Shown: piece by piece, positions 16,645 through 25,625 of the stretch | How positions within the stretch are numbered: the stretch's first letter is position 1 | How the letters are laid out: the number at the start of each line of letters is the position of its first letter | Source: an uncultured Eubacterium sp. | GTDB taxonomy: Bacteria > Bacillota > Clostridia > Lachnospirales > Lachnospiraceae | Assembly (NCBI GenBank): GCA_910584795.1 | Contig: CAJUBZ010000004.1 | Coordinates: 177,705 to 241,704 of the forward strand | Length of the DNA: 64,000 nucleotides | Direction: 5' to 3' | Position numbers and translations under genes: made by a program | The notes under the pieces: generated by a model | Database searches by the model: none | Told to the model about the DNA's origin: nothing | The model's input: only the letters and a program-made list of their open reading frames with translations

Positions 16645-17811
16645 TTATGGCAATTTTATTTTCTGACCTTCAATAATTTTGTAATCTTCATCAATATCGT
16701 TATATTTTCTTATTTCTTCTACCATTTGACTTGTTCCATACACTTTCATACTAATATCATACAACGTTTGACCCTTTTTAACAGTATAAGTCGTTCCCGT
16801 CACATTACTGTTTACCGGTTTTTGTTTTGGTTTTGTGGTCGTTTTTTCTATCATACTAGTTGTTTCCATTTCTGTACTCTCAGGTTCCTGTGTAACCGTC
16901 TCTGTCTCTCTCCCAATAGTTGTTGTCTGTTCTATAGTAGTCAGCTGTGTTGTGGCATCCTCACCATTTAACATTTGATTTACTACTCTTGCCTCTTCAT
17001 CCATACTATATCCTGCCAAAGTCTGTTTAATATTTTTTAACTCTCCGTAATTATTTAACATTACCACCGTAGACAATAATAAAGCTACAATTAATAATCC
17101 ACTAATTCCATAAGCAACTCGTCCCTGTTTTACCGTTTGTCCTTCTTCTTTTAATATCTCTCTAAAACTTCTTGGTTCATTAGCCGGTTTTTCTTTTATT
17201 TCCACTTTATTGTTTTCTATCGGTTTCTCTTCTTTTTTCTCATTATTCAAGCTCTTCATATATTTTTTCATTTTTTCATTTTTTTCATAATAGATATAGT
17301 ATCCTTTTTGCTTTTCAAGTTTTCCCCGCCTACACATATAAAAACTTTCTTCGTTTTCTGTTCTATCACTCAAAAAGCAAATTTTGTCATTACCAGCAAA
17401 ATTGTCCATATGCAATTTTCTAATTCCTTTTAAATCATCCCTTACCCGATAAGGAACTGACACAAACCAGCCAACAATATCCATTCGACCAAAAAACTTC
17501 TTGATATCTTTATAAATATCCGACCAGATATCATCATTGAATATCAGACTATTTTCAATAATGTCACGCACTTCTACCATTGCTTTTACAAAAACATATG
17601 TATTATTTTTCTTTCTCTTTATCTCTCCCAATAAAACTCCATATTTTATATCATCCGGATTTTGTGTTTTTTTCCTAAGAAGTGTCATTACATTATCTTC
17701 AATATAAATTTTTTGATTTGAATCATTTTCCCCCATCTGCCGTATGTTTTTTGGAATTATTACATTTTCTTGCTCCTGTGACTCTTTACTGCTATATACC
17801 ATCTCTATCAT
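16645..17811 (-). CDS. Membrane protein with JAMM-like N-terminal domain and C-terminal LysM
   Basis: A 388-residue protein in three parts. Residues 40-190 have the strand-helix order of an MPN/JAMM domain (YGVLLGEIKRK, then VGWFVSVPYRV, then CFLSDRT), but the HxH zinc ligands expected after GW are replaced by V and V, so it cannot be an active metalloprotease. A transmembrane segment (ISGLLIVALLLSTVVML) follows at about 235, then a Thr-rich linker and a LysM domain at 340-388 (YTVKKGQTLYDISMKVYG). The start has a strong AGGAGG. Topology would place the JAMM-like domain in the cytoplasm and LysM on peptidoglycan. The JAMM assignment is by eye and tentative. Confidence 0.65.
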   Translation of the reverse strand: MIEMVYSSKESQEQENVIIPKNIRQMGENDSNQKIYIEDNVMTLLRKKTQNPDDIKYGVLLGEIKRKKNNTYVFVKAMVEVRDIIENSLIFNDDIWSDIYKDIKKFFGRMDIVGWFVSVPYRVRDDLKGIRKLHMDNFAGNDKICFLSDRTENEESFYMCRRGKLEKQKGYYIYYEKNEKMKKYMKSLNNEKKEEKPIENNKVEIKEKPANEPRSFREILKEEGQTVKQGRVAYGISGLLIVALLLSTVVMLNNYGELKNIKQTLAGYSMDEEARVVNQMLNGEDATTQLTTIEQTTTIGRETETVTQEPESTEMETTSMIEKTTTKPKQKPVNSNVTGTTYTVKKGQTLYDISMKVYGTSQMVEEIRKYNDIDEDYKIIEGQKIKLP

Positions 17812-17906
17812 GGGCCCCCTCCTTTTCTAAAATACGTCCCAATCATAGCACAGCAATGTTGTTTTAATTTGTCAAAACCACGTATAGTTTCCAAAAACTT
17901 TGCGAC

Positions 17907-17940
17907 AAAAAAGACACTACATATACAGTAGTGCCCTTTA
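17907..17940 (-). terminator. Terminator after the sirtuin gene
   Basis: GACACTAC (17913-17920) and GTAGTGCC (17928-17935) pair around seven bases; on the minus strand the stem is followed by TCTTTTTTG. It marks the likely end of the Tad-FHA-sirtuin transcript. Confidence 0.75.
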
Positions 17941-17956
17941 TAATACAATAAACAAT

Positions 17957-18682
17957 TTATACTTCCACAACCTGACGAAATACTTCTCCTATAGGCTCAT
18001 TAATAACCATATCTGCTCTCTGTTCCTTTTGTGTTCTTCCTTTATTAATCAACACGAGTTTCTTTCCTTTGAAATAATCCACTAATCCTGCTGCCGGATA
18101 CACTGCCAAAGATGTTCCTCCAATAATAAGTACCTCTGCCTGTGCAATAGCCTGTACAGAAAGTTGTATTGTCCTCTCGTCTAATCCTTCCTCATATAAA
18201 ACGACATCCGGTTTAATGACTCCGCCACACTCGCATTTCGGCACACCTTTCATTTTATATATCTCCTCGAACCCATAAAATTTCTGGCACTTCTGACAAT
18301 GATTTCTATGCACTGAACCATGTAGCTCATATACCACTCTACTTCCTGCTGCCTGATGTAGTCCATCAATATTTTGTGTTATAACAGCCTTTAATTTTCC
18401 CTTTTCTTCTAATTTTGCCAAAGCTTTGTGTGCATCATTTGGTTTTATGTCTGGTAATAACATTTTATTTCTATAAAAACGATAAAACTCTTCCGGGCTC
18501 TTTCTATAAAAAGTATGGCTTAATATTGTTTCTGGTGGATAATCATATTCTTGGTTATAAAGCCCATCTACACTTCTAAAGTCTGGAACCCCGCTTTCTG
18601 TAGAAACACCTGCCCCGCCAAAAAAAACTATATTATCACTTTCATTTATGACTTGTTTTAGCTCTGCGATTCTCTCATCCAT
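17957..18682 (-). CDS. cobB: NAD-dependent protein deacylase (sirtuin)
   Basis: A class III deacylase that removes acyl groups from lysine using NAD+, giving nicotinamide and O-acyl-ADP-ribose. Seen: GGAGVSTESGVPDFRS, TQNIDGLH with the active His in ELHGSVH, two zinc Cys pairs (CQKC, CECGG) and GTSLAVYPAAG. The length of about 241 residues is normal. An upstream ATG at 18691 is also in frame, but the AAAGGA site directly abuts it, so 18682 is preferred. It follows the FHA gene by 72 bases on the same strand with no terminator seen between, which suggests it shares the Tad pilus transcript. Confidence 0.92.
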   Translation of the reverse strand: MDERIAELKQVINESDNIVFFGGAGVSTESGVPDFRSVDGLYNQEYDYPPETILSHTFYRKSPEEFYRFYRNKMLLPDIKPNDAHKALAKLEEKGKLKAVITQNIDGLHQAAGSRVVYELHGSVHRNHCQKCQKFYGFEEIYKMKGVPKCECGGVIKPDVVLYEEGLDERTIQLSVQAIAQAEVLIIGGTSLAVYPAAGLVDYFKGKKLVLINKGRTQKEQRADMVINEPIGEVFRQVVEV

Positions 18683-18754
18683 AACATTCATCCTTTTCTT
18701 TATCCAAAATTATTTCTATCTTTCTATAAAAAAATTATATCACTTCCACTTATA

Positions 18755-19867
18755 TTACTCCACAATAAAATCTATATTTGCTATCGTTAGTTTATCCCCC
18801 GTATGCAGTGGTAAAAGATTATGAGCTGATATTTTTTCGCCATTAATAAACGTTCCATTAGTAGAATTTAAATCCTCGATAAAATAATCATTTAACTCTT
18901 CGATTATACGCATATGTACTCTGCTGACAACTGCACTATCAATGCAAAAATTGCAACTATGTTCACTTTTTCCAATTATATATGGAAACTCTACAGGTTT
19001 AATTTCAATAGGGTTTTCTGTACCAATCGCTTTTAAAACAAGTGGTGGTGTTAAATATGGGTTCATTAATAACATTGTCTTATCTTCTTTTTGATTATAT
19101 GGTTCTTCCTCTTCTGCAACGACAATCGTTTCATTCCCCTCATCCAGATATTCCTGCAAAAATTTGTCTTCACCTATTTCATCAGTTGTTTTATATTTAT
19201 TTCTTTTACCAAACCATGTTTGTATCGTCTCAAATATTCCTCTCTTCTTATGGGGCTCATCTACTATATTAATTTTTACTTTTGCATCTGCTTTCGGCTG
19301 TTCCTGCTCTTCTTCCTTTAATTTTTTCATATTTTCATACGCACACCTTAATATATCATGCAATGTAAAATCCATATCTAATGTGATCTGTTGTACACCG
19401 TATGCTATTTTAACCGCTTCCTTGTCATTATGATCTATATATTCTAATAATTTATCAAATAAGTCCCTGATTTTTAATTGAAACTCCCCTTGCTCCTTTG
19501 GAACATAACAAAATTCATATTTTCCTGTATTCCGGTTAAAATAAATCAACTCCACATCAAATGCAATATTATCGATGTTTAATAGGTATTCACTTATTCT
19601 TTCTGATAATCTCTTTAAATCTTTTATAAAACAATATAAGTCTTTCCCCGACATCTGTTTTCTGGCATAAAGATCTGACAATCTCGTTTTTGAAGACACA
19701 TTATATTTTACCATGTATTCATTATTCATCTGCTCCACTGTTAACGGAATAATCCCTTCAATATTGTTTTTCATAATCATCTGAAGTTTATAATCATTTT
19801 CGTCAATATTAGTACCCTTTATAATCATTATATTTTTGCTTCCATCTTTTATATACGATATCTCCAT
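18755..19867 (-). CDS. DUF6382 and FHA domain protein of the Tad locus
   Basis: A 370-residue cytoplasmic protein. Residues 1-170 resemble DUF6382 (segments such as IEGIIPLTVEQMNNEYMVKYN and YFNRNTGKYEFCYVPKEQ). Residues 285-370 are a forkhead-associated domain: PYIIGKSEHSC, then SRVHMRIIEE, then STNGTFINGEKIS, the phosphothreonine-binding pattern. The linker is acidic and charged. Such proteins occur in Firmicutes Tad loci and likely bind a phosphorylated partner to control pilus assembly or secretion. Its start overlaps the TadE gene stop by one base. Confidence 0.85.
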   Translation of the reverse strand: MEISYIKDGSKNIMIIKGTNIDENDYKLQMIMKNNIEGIIPLTVEQMNNEYMVKYNVSSKTRLSDLYARKQMSGKDLYCFIKDLKRLSERISEYLLNIDNIAFDVELIYFNRNTGKYEFCYVPKEQGEFQLKIRDLFDKLLEYIDHNDKEAVKIAYGVQQITLDMDFTLHDILRCAYENMKKLKEEEQEQPKADAKVKINIVDEPHKKRGIFETIQTWFGKRNKYKTTDEIGEDKFLQEYLDEGNETIVVAEEEEPYNQKEDKTMLLMNPYLTPPLVLKAIGTENPIEIKPVEFPYIIGKSEHSCNFCIDSAVVSRVHMRIIEELNDYFIEDLNSTNGTFINGEKISAHNLLPLHTGDKLTIANIDFIVE

Positions 19868-20265
19868 TAGCCTCCCCCTTTCTCTTTTATATCTATAATC
19901 GCTCTTCCCGCATATAAAATCTTGGTATTCATCGTGCTTTGTACTGTAAACGACTCTTTACTATTTCTATTTATAATGCGTTTTAGAAATGCAGTTTTCT
20001 CTTTCTCTTTTATATATGTAGTAATTTTCACACGATTGTCTGTTTCTTTCTTTGTAATTTCAGGTCTTACCACAAACATAGCAGGCATTTTATTCTTATT
20101 TTGACTGTATGCAAAACCATACATCCCGCTTCTAAGACTGACAATATCATGTGTCCAGAACGAAATTAATATAAATGATGTAATAACCAACATTACGATT
20201 GGTACAACAATAGATGCTTCAACAGTTATCATTCCATCGCTTACTTTTTTCCACTTATTATACAT
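19867..20265 (-). CDS. TadE-like minor pseudopilin
   Basis: A 132-residue protein with a short basic N-terminus and the prepilin-like segment DGMITVEASIVVPIVML, where a Glu five residues after the processing site is typical, followed by one transmembrane helix and a soluble C-terminus. TadE-type pseudopilins are processed by the prepilin peptidase and act in Tad pilus biogenesis. It overlaps the peptidase gene upstream by 8 bases and the FHA gene downstream by one. Confidence 0.8.
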   Translation of the reverse strand: MYNKWKKVSDGMITVEASIVVPIVMLVITSFILISFWTHDIVSLRSGMYGFAYSQNKNKMPAMFVVRPEITKKETDNRVKITTYIKEKEKTAFLKRIINRNSKESFTVQSTMNTKILYAGRAIIDIKEKGGG

Positions 20266-20689
20266 AAAACTCTCCTAAAACAATCCAAATAAAATCTCCT
20301 GCCAATAGAAATGGTACAAACGGCAATGTGCTTTTCATACTACCTTTCCTCGTCAACAATATAACAATCGAAAAAACACAACAGACAAGTAATGCGAAAA
20401 AAAATATCTCTACAGTGCTTTTTACATTTAATATTCCGGTTAACGTTAATATTACAAACACATCTCCATAACCTATTGCTTGTTTTGTTAAAACTGCGAT
20501 CAAAAATAGAATTGCACACATACATAGACTAATGACCAGAGATTGAAAATAAAATTTTGAGAATATCACTTTTGCTATCAACGCTATTAGATAATTAATA
20601 ATGCAGATATTTTGATAAACTTTATTCGTTTTTACATCCACAATTGCACATCCTAACAAAAATATACCGCTCCATACTTTCAATAACAC
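20258..20689 (-). CDS. Prepilin peptidase, TadV/CpaA type
   Basis: A 143-residue inner-membrane aspartic peptidase of family A24 that trims Flp and TadE prepilins. Five or so hydrophobic segments are visible. The catalytic aspartates are expected in CAIVDVKTNKVY near residue 18 and GYGDVFV near residue 73. It lacks the methyltransferase domain of PilD, as is normal for CpaA-type enzymes. It sits between the two TadE-like genes. Confidence 0.9.
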   Translation of the reverse strand: MLLKVWSGIFLLGCAIVDVKTNKVYQNICIINYLIALIAKVIFSKFYFQSLVISLCMCAILFLIAVLTKQAIGYGDVFVILTLTGILNVKSTVEIFFFALLVCCVFSIVILLTRKGSMKSTLPFVPFLLAGDFIWIVLGEFYV

Positions 20690-20696
20690 CTTTGCC

Positions 20697-21521
20697 TTAT
20701 CCTCCTGAACATCTACTACAAGGTCTTTTATTTCCCACTTTATTTATATCTATCGTTATAATATTTCTTAATAATCCACTGCACATTAAACTACGATGAT
20801 ATTTATCTCCGTCTTCCGTTATAAATATTTCTGATGCAGTTATCTGCTTATCATTTACGCATATTGCACATCTTTTATATTTTCCCCCATAGCAGTTTCT
20901 CTCTATCGCCAACTGTCCATATAAAATTTTTCTTATGCTTAATGAAAGATGACTGCACTCTTTTGTGAAATGATATACTCTCCCTCTCTTTGTTATGTAA
21001 ACCAATTCCTGCTGTTTGGCAATATCACAACCTGTCCAATCTTTTACTTTGCATCTTTCTGTAATTTTTATTTTTTTCCCTATCCATGGTACTTTATAAA
21101 CAAAATTAGAAGCAATATCTATTTTATCTGATTGATCTTCCTCTATGTCAAAATTGTTAAAATTTAATTTTCTTTTTAACTCTTTTACCTGCTTTTGATA
21201 ATCTGTTACCTTATTTACCATACTTGTATAATATTTTAATTTTGCCATTGCCACAGCTGTATTATTTAATTTTATCTGATACATTAAATGCTTATTTAGA
21301 AGGGACATATACCCAAGTACTGAAAAAGCCATTAATAAAAACATTGTTGTCACAATCGACGCTTCTAACGTAATGCTTCCTGCGAAGGTAAATAAATACA
21401 CCCTTTTTCCTTGGGACTTTTGGTTTTTTTCCATTTCTTTCTTTGTTTTTGGCCTTTGTACTCGGAGAGAACCACATCCTAAAAAATTATCACTATGTAC
21501 AACAGGTTGGAAAAAGGGCAT
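20697..21521 (-). CDS. TadE-like protein with two Cys/His repeat modules
   Basis: A 274-residue protein. A start at 21521 is backed by AGGAGG eight bases upstream. After a basic N-terminus comes the TadE segment GSITLEASIVTTMFLLMAF at about 48-66 and a helical region. The last 110 residues hold two related modules of about 45 residues. Each runs (V/I)(Y/F)ITxxGxxYHxxxxC, then a hydrophobic stretch, then CxxC: YHFTKECSHL...RCAIC and YHRSLMCSGL...CSRC. A zinc site of one His and three Cys per module is likely. I do not know a described TadE with this tail. Its extracellular position is inferred from TadE topology. Confidence 0.7.
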   Translation of the reverse strand: MPFFQPVVHSDNFLGCGSLRVQRPKTKKEMEKNQKSQGKRVYLFTFAGSITLEASIVTTMFLLMAFSVLGYMSLLNKHLMYQIKLNNTAVAMAKLKYYTSMVNKVTDYQKQVKELKRKLNFNNFDIEEDQSDKIDIASNFVYKVPWIGKKIKITERCKVKDWTGCDIAKQQELVYITKRGRVYHFTKECSHLSLSIRKILYGQLAIERNCYGGKYKRCAICVNDKQITASEIFITEDGDKYHRSLMCSGLLRNIITIDINKVGNKRPCSRCSGG

Positions 21522-21534
21522 ATTTATTTACCTC

Positions 21535-23259
21535 CTAATATTTCATTTTACTTTCTACAAAAAAACTATAAGCTCCAATCTTTTCTCCTAAAGTATCTAT
21601 AGTCCATGGCATTGATGCAAACATTGGTTCCGTTTCATACTGTACTTTTATGTGAAACCCTGTAAAACAACGTCTCATAAGAAATGATTGATTATAGTTC
21701 TTTTGTATATTAAGCTGGATTAAATCCATGATTCGAAAACCAATCTTATTTATTTTCTCTTTTATAGCCAACAAGTAACAAAACTGTTGATAATCTATTG
21801 CCGATTTTTTTTCTGACCCTCTTGATTTTTTACTAATCAAATGATTTAATTGTGTTACCCAATTTGTACTATTTTTAGTCATGTCAATTTTCTTTCCTCT
21901 CATAAGAGTTTTCACATCATGAACTGCTTCTGCCAATGCCCAGGCTTCTGTCAGGACTACTTTTATTACCGGTTCTAAAAACGGAAGCCCTAATGACGTC
22001 GCCACTGATGCGGAAATAGATGATAGTTGTGCCATTTTCGCCTTATCTCTAATAATATACGCCAATGTAGCTATATTTCTAACTCCTGTCATCTGCTCCA
22101 CCACAGCCACTAAATTACTTCGGTCATTATCTTTACCTGCAATAATATATTCCAATTCATACTTTAAATCTGTATTACTCTTTAAGTGCGTATAATTTCC
22201 AAACTTCATTCCCGCATATAAAATAACTTTTGCTTTATCTATGGCACTATATGGCAAATCTTCTTTTTTTATTTTCTTTTTTGATGGCAGATTTAAATCT
22301 GATATAGAAGCCGAAGAAACATTAGAACTATCATCAATTACCATTGATAAAATCCCCTTATCTAGGAATTGTTTGGCACTTTCATAAATGCCCTGATTCT
22401 TTTTGTCCTCTTCTGTTGAAACATTCACTTTTAAATTCTTTATCTTTTCTTGAGTCTCTTTCCAGATATATCCCCATTTTTCCTCTAAACTGCTAGAATC
22501 CATAAGCTCTTCTTTCTCTATCTTGTTCTTTATTTGTTCTAGTATTTCAAGGTTAAAATCCATATAATCAACGCATTCGATTTCCTTATAACTTTTTAAA
22601 TAAGACTTTCTTTTTATTTGATAAAGTTTTATTTTATTAATTATTTTTTTTACTTTTCTAAGGAAATTTTTTCTCATCTTTTCAGATATAAGTTGATTTT
22701 TTATATTGTTATTTTTTAGGTTACTTAATTCATCATTAATATCATCAACAATTTTACTAATCTCCGAATTTTTTTCTACATTAATCATATCTTCGGTCGT
22801 ATCGCTTTTTTCCTGATAATTATTCTTTGAATATAAATCCATCAACTTATTTACTGATTCTTTGACTACTGCATATTTCATATAGGATAAAATCTGCTCT
22901 ATGAATGTTTCACCACCATTATCTTCTACATACTGTACTTGCCCTATCTTTATATCTCTAACCTGTGTAGACATAATATTGGCTGTAGCAACATTCAAAT
23001 CTGCCTGTTCTATATTAGCTTGTATGTATTCCATTAGCTGCTCTTTCAATGTTTTTTCTTCCCATACAAGTAATATTCCATAATCTTCATACACCTGTCT
23101 GGCATATCCCGCCAGAACAGAATCTGATGCCAAATGCGTGAAAACCTTACATTCTGTCTGCACGATATTCATTCGTGCAGACTCTGTAACGACACTAACA
23201 AGTATTAACACACTTATAAGCACCAGGCTCAGATAAATTGTTATACTTCCTCTTTTCAT
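21535..23259 (-). CDS. DUF5702 protein of the Tad locus
   Basis: A 574-residue protein with a prepilin-like N-terminus: MKRGSITIYLSLVLISVL, a transmembrane helix, then ESARMNIVQTEC. The long extracytoplasmic part is helical, lysine-rich and charged. This matches DUF5702, a Tad-linked family in clostridia of unknown biochemical role, perhaps a large pseudopilin or tip protein. Its ATG lies two bases beyond the Flp pilin stop codon with no clear Shine-Dalgarno, so translation is probably coupled to the pilin. Confidence 0.75.
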   Translation of the reverse strand: MKRGSITIYLSLVLISVLILVSVVTESARMNIVQTECKVFTHLASDSVLAGYARQVYEDYGILLVWEEKTLKEQLMEYIQANIEQADLNVATANIMSTQVRDIKIGQVQYVEDNGGETFIEQILSYMKYAVVKESVNKLMDLYSKNNYQEKSDTTEDMINVEKNSEISKIVDDINDELSNLKNNNIKNQLISEKMRKNFLRKVKKIINKIKLYQIKRKSYLKSYKEIECVDYMDFNLEILEQIKNKIEKEELMDSSSLEEKWGYIWKETQEKIKNLKVNVSTEEDKKNQGIYESAKQFLDKGILSMVIDDSSNVSSASISDLNLPSKKKIKKEDLPYSAIDKAKVILYAGMKFGNYTHLKSNTDLKYELEYIIAGKDNDRSNLVAVVEQMTGVRNIATLAYIIRDKAKMAQLSSISASVATSLGLPFLEPVIKVVLTEAWALAEAVHDVKTLMRGKKIDMTKNSTNWVTQLNHLISKKSRGSEKKSAIDYQQFCYLLAIKEKINKIGFRIMDLIQLNIQKNYNQSFLMRRCFTGFHIKVQYETEPMFASMPWTIDTLGEKIGAYSFFVESKMKY

Positions 23260-23261
23260 AT

Positions 23262-23432
23262 TTAAAATGCTTGTACCTGTGTTTTAATTGAAGTGTATAC
23301 ACTATTAGCTACTCCACTTATTTGATTTTTAAACACAAATGCCAAACCCACTAAAACTAATATAATCAACACAACCTCAATAACTCCCATTCCACTCTCG
23401 TCACTCAATATCTCTTTTATTTTTTCTTTCAT
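23262..23432 (-). CDS. flp: Flp-type pilin
   Basis: A 56-residue protein, too short for many gene callers. It starts MKEKIKEILSDESGMG, then VIEVVLIILVLVGLAFVF, then about 20 residues. This is the Flp prepilin layout: cytoplasmic leader ending in Gly, a Glu a few residues into the hydrophobic segment, and a short tail. The processing site is probably after ESGMG or the preceding Gly. It has an AAGGAG site upstream. It is the best candidate for the major subunit of the Tad pilus and lies between tadC and the DUF5702 gene. Confidence 0.88.
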   Translation of the reverse strand: MKEKIKEILSDESGMGVIEVVLIILVLVGLAFVFKNQISGVANSVYTSIKTQVQAF

Positions 23433-23445
23433 CTTTTCTCCTTTC

Positions 23446-24885
23446 TCAAATGCCCATGGACATAAATGCTGGTACCATAATAATTACAACAGAAATAAGC
23501 AGCATTATTATCATCGGACCTAACAATTTTGTGGATATCTGCCCACCATTTCTTAATAAATTATTTTTCTTTTCATTCATTGCTTCTTTCAGTTCGTTTT
23601 TTAAGGTAAATGTTAAATCCTTTGTTCCCCTGCGCATATTCTGCTCAACCAGACCTGCCAGTTTTATATAACAATGTAGTTTACACCTTTCACCATACTC
23701 ATTCATTGCGACACTTTCCGACACACCACTCTTTATTTTAATCCAGCACATTGTTAATTCCTCATATGCGTAACGATAGAGTTTATGCTCCTCTTTCTTT
23801 TCCGCCTCATACCCTTTAACCATTTTTTCAATGATGCCTTTCATAGAGAGTCCTGTACCATAATATAAAAGAAGTTTACTGACAATTTCTGGATAATCGT
23901 TTTGCATCTGTCGATCTCTTTGCTCTACCTCTTTTTTTAAATCGTTATCCTTTAAAATAAATAATAAAATTGCAATTATAACTCCCAGCGGCAATATAAA
24001 ACTACTGGTTTTTGACGTGATTTTGTAATATGTAATTTCTTTTCCCTCTATCTTTTTGGGAAGTTCTACTGTTTCACTGTATATTTGGTTTTTATCTATG
24101 TATGTCTGTAATTTATTTACTCTACTGGTCTTCTCCACTGGTGGAAAAACATTGACAGCAAAACAATAATCCTGTGTGTGTTTTTCCAATGTCATTGTCG
24201 CTGTTAAAATAATAACCTCTCCCTGCGGTTGTATATCTTCTGATAAAGTTCCGTCATAATCAATTTTCTCACTATCACTGATATTCCATGAAATCATTAT
24301 TTGCTCTTTGCCAATCCTCGAAACAAGATTAAGTTTTTTATCCACTTTATTGGGACTTTTATTTTTATCTAGGACTTTCTTTATTAACTCATCTTTTCTT
24401 TTTTGAAAGATTTTGTCTATCTGCTGTCTTGTATATTGTTTTCTTGCAACATTAATTGTTATTTGTTCCTTATGTCCGTCTTTGTCTTGTATTTCAAGAT
24501 TATACTCACTGTCCTCTAGCGGACTCCGAGTAACAGTATTGATATTTTTTTGCTCCGTTTTTTCTGTAATTCCCACTACTAATGTCAGTAAAAATGCTAT
24601 TTCTATCACAACGATACAAATGGAAACTTTTTGAACATTATACAAATATACATCTCTTTTTATATTTTCCTTTACTGTTAATTTTTTTAACGCCTTATTA
24701 ACTTTTATGTTTCTCTCTAATATCCATCTTGGAATATGGTCTACAATAAACATGGAAATCCCATAGAAAAACCCAAGCCTATTCTTTTTCCTCTGAATTT
24801 TTTTTCTTTCTTTTATCTTATATCTACACAAAAAAAGAATAAATAAATTTAAAATGCTTATTCCAACAATTGTGATTATAATCAA
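23446..24885 (-). CDS. tadC: TadC-like membrane protein with large inserted extracytoplasmic domain
   Basis: Inner-membrane platform protein of the Tad machine. A longer frame reaches 24966, but a GGGAGGG site just past the tadB stop is followed by TTG at 24885, which gives a sensible N-terminal helix, (M)IIITIVGISILNLFILFL, and 479 residues. The C-terminal 160 residues have the type II secretion F pattern (YPEIVSKLLLYYGTGLSMKG, and a final LLGPMIIMLLISVVIIMVPAF). Between two transmembrane helices, roughly residues 105 to 285, lies a beta-rich domain of about 180 residues not usual in TadC. Its topology would put it outside the membrane. Confidence 0.75.
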   Translation of the reverse strand: MIIITIVGISILNLFILFLCRYKIKERKKIQRKKNRLGFFYGISMFIVDHIPRWILERNIKVNKALKKLTVKENIKRDVYLYNVQKVSICIVVIEIAFLLTLVVGITEKTEQKNINTVTRSPLEDSEYNLEIQDKDGHKEQITINVARKQYTRQQIDKIFQKRKDELIKKVLDKNKSPNKVDKKLNLVSRIGKEQIMISWNISDSEKIDYDGTLSEDIQPQGEVIILTATMTLEKHTQDYCFAVNVFPPVEKTSRVNKLQTYIDKNQIYSETVELPKKIEGKEITYYKITSKTSSFILPLGVIIAILLFILKDNDLKKEVEQRDRQMQNDYPEIVSKLLLYYGTGLSMKGIIEKMVKGYEAEKKEEHKLYRYAYEELTMCWIKIKSGVSESVAMNEYGERCKLHCYIKLAGLVEQNMRRGTKDLTFTLKNELKEAMNEKKNNLLRNGGQISTKLLGPMIIMLLISVVIIMVPAFMSMGI

Positions 24886-24896
24886 TGATCCCTCCC

Positions 24897-25625
24897 CTAT
24901 TCCTGAACTATAGAACGTATAATTTTTTCTCCCCATATATATGCTGCTGCATATGCTGCAATACATCCGGTCATGATTAATTTTCCAAATAATGTATCAT
25001 ACATAATATCTAAAAATCCCGGTGACGTTATCGTAATATAAACGATTATAAAAATGGGAATGATTGTCATTACCTTTTGCTCTATACGTTTCTCTGTGAT
25101 TGCTGCACATATTTCCTCCCTGGTTTCTTCTTTTAAAACAATGTCATCTGTAACATTCTTAATTATTTGTGGCATATTTCCACCCGTTTTCTTTGAAACA
25201 CGAAATACCTCCGCAAATAACCTTGCATTTTTTAATTGTATTCTTTTTGCAAAATCGTCGATTACTTTTTCTGTTCCAACATTTAATTTCAACTGTGATA
25301 TCATGATTTTAATTTCATAACATATGATACTGTTTTTACCATGCAACACTCCCATATCTTTATAACTGGCTTGTATGGCATTTTCTACAGAGTAACCTGT
25401 CTTTAATCCATCCGAAACAGAAATCAACATATCTTTAAACTCTTTCTCCAACGCATTTTTCTTCTTCTCTATTATTTGTGCCTTTCTTTCTCTGTATAGA
25501 ACAATCGTCAATGGTGTCAAAATAAATCCTGCCAAAAAATCTCCATAAAATGTTTTTCCCACAAAAAATATTATTAATTCGATAACTAAAAAATTTAATA
25601 TCTTTTCTATCCCCGAAATCCTCAT
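24897..25625 (-). CDS. tadB: TadB-like inner-membrane platform protein
   Basis: A 242-residue type II secretion F-domain protein. Two N-terminal hydrophobic segments are followed by a cytoplasmic helical domain with LISVSDGLKTGYSVENAI and FRVSKKTGGNMPQII, and two C-terminal helices (IIPIFIIVYITITSPGFL; MTGCIAAYAAAYIWG). It would pair with TadC to form the base of the pilus motor. Its ATG overlaps the tadA stop (TAATG). Confidence 0.88.
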   Translation of the reverse strand: MRISGIEKILNFLVIELIIFFVGKTFYGDFLAGFILTPLTIVLYRERKAQIIEKKKNALEKEFKDMLISVSDGLKTGYSVENAIQASYKDMGVLHGKNSIICYEIKIMISQLKLNVGTEKVIDDFAKRIQLKNARLFAEVFRVSKKTGGNMPQIIKNVTDDIVLKEETREEICAAITEKRIEQKVMTIIPIFIIVYITITSPGFLDIMYDTLFGKLIMTGCIAAYAAAYIWGEKIIRSIVQE

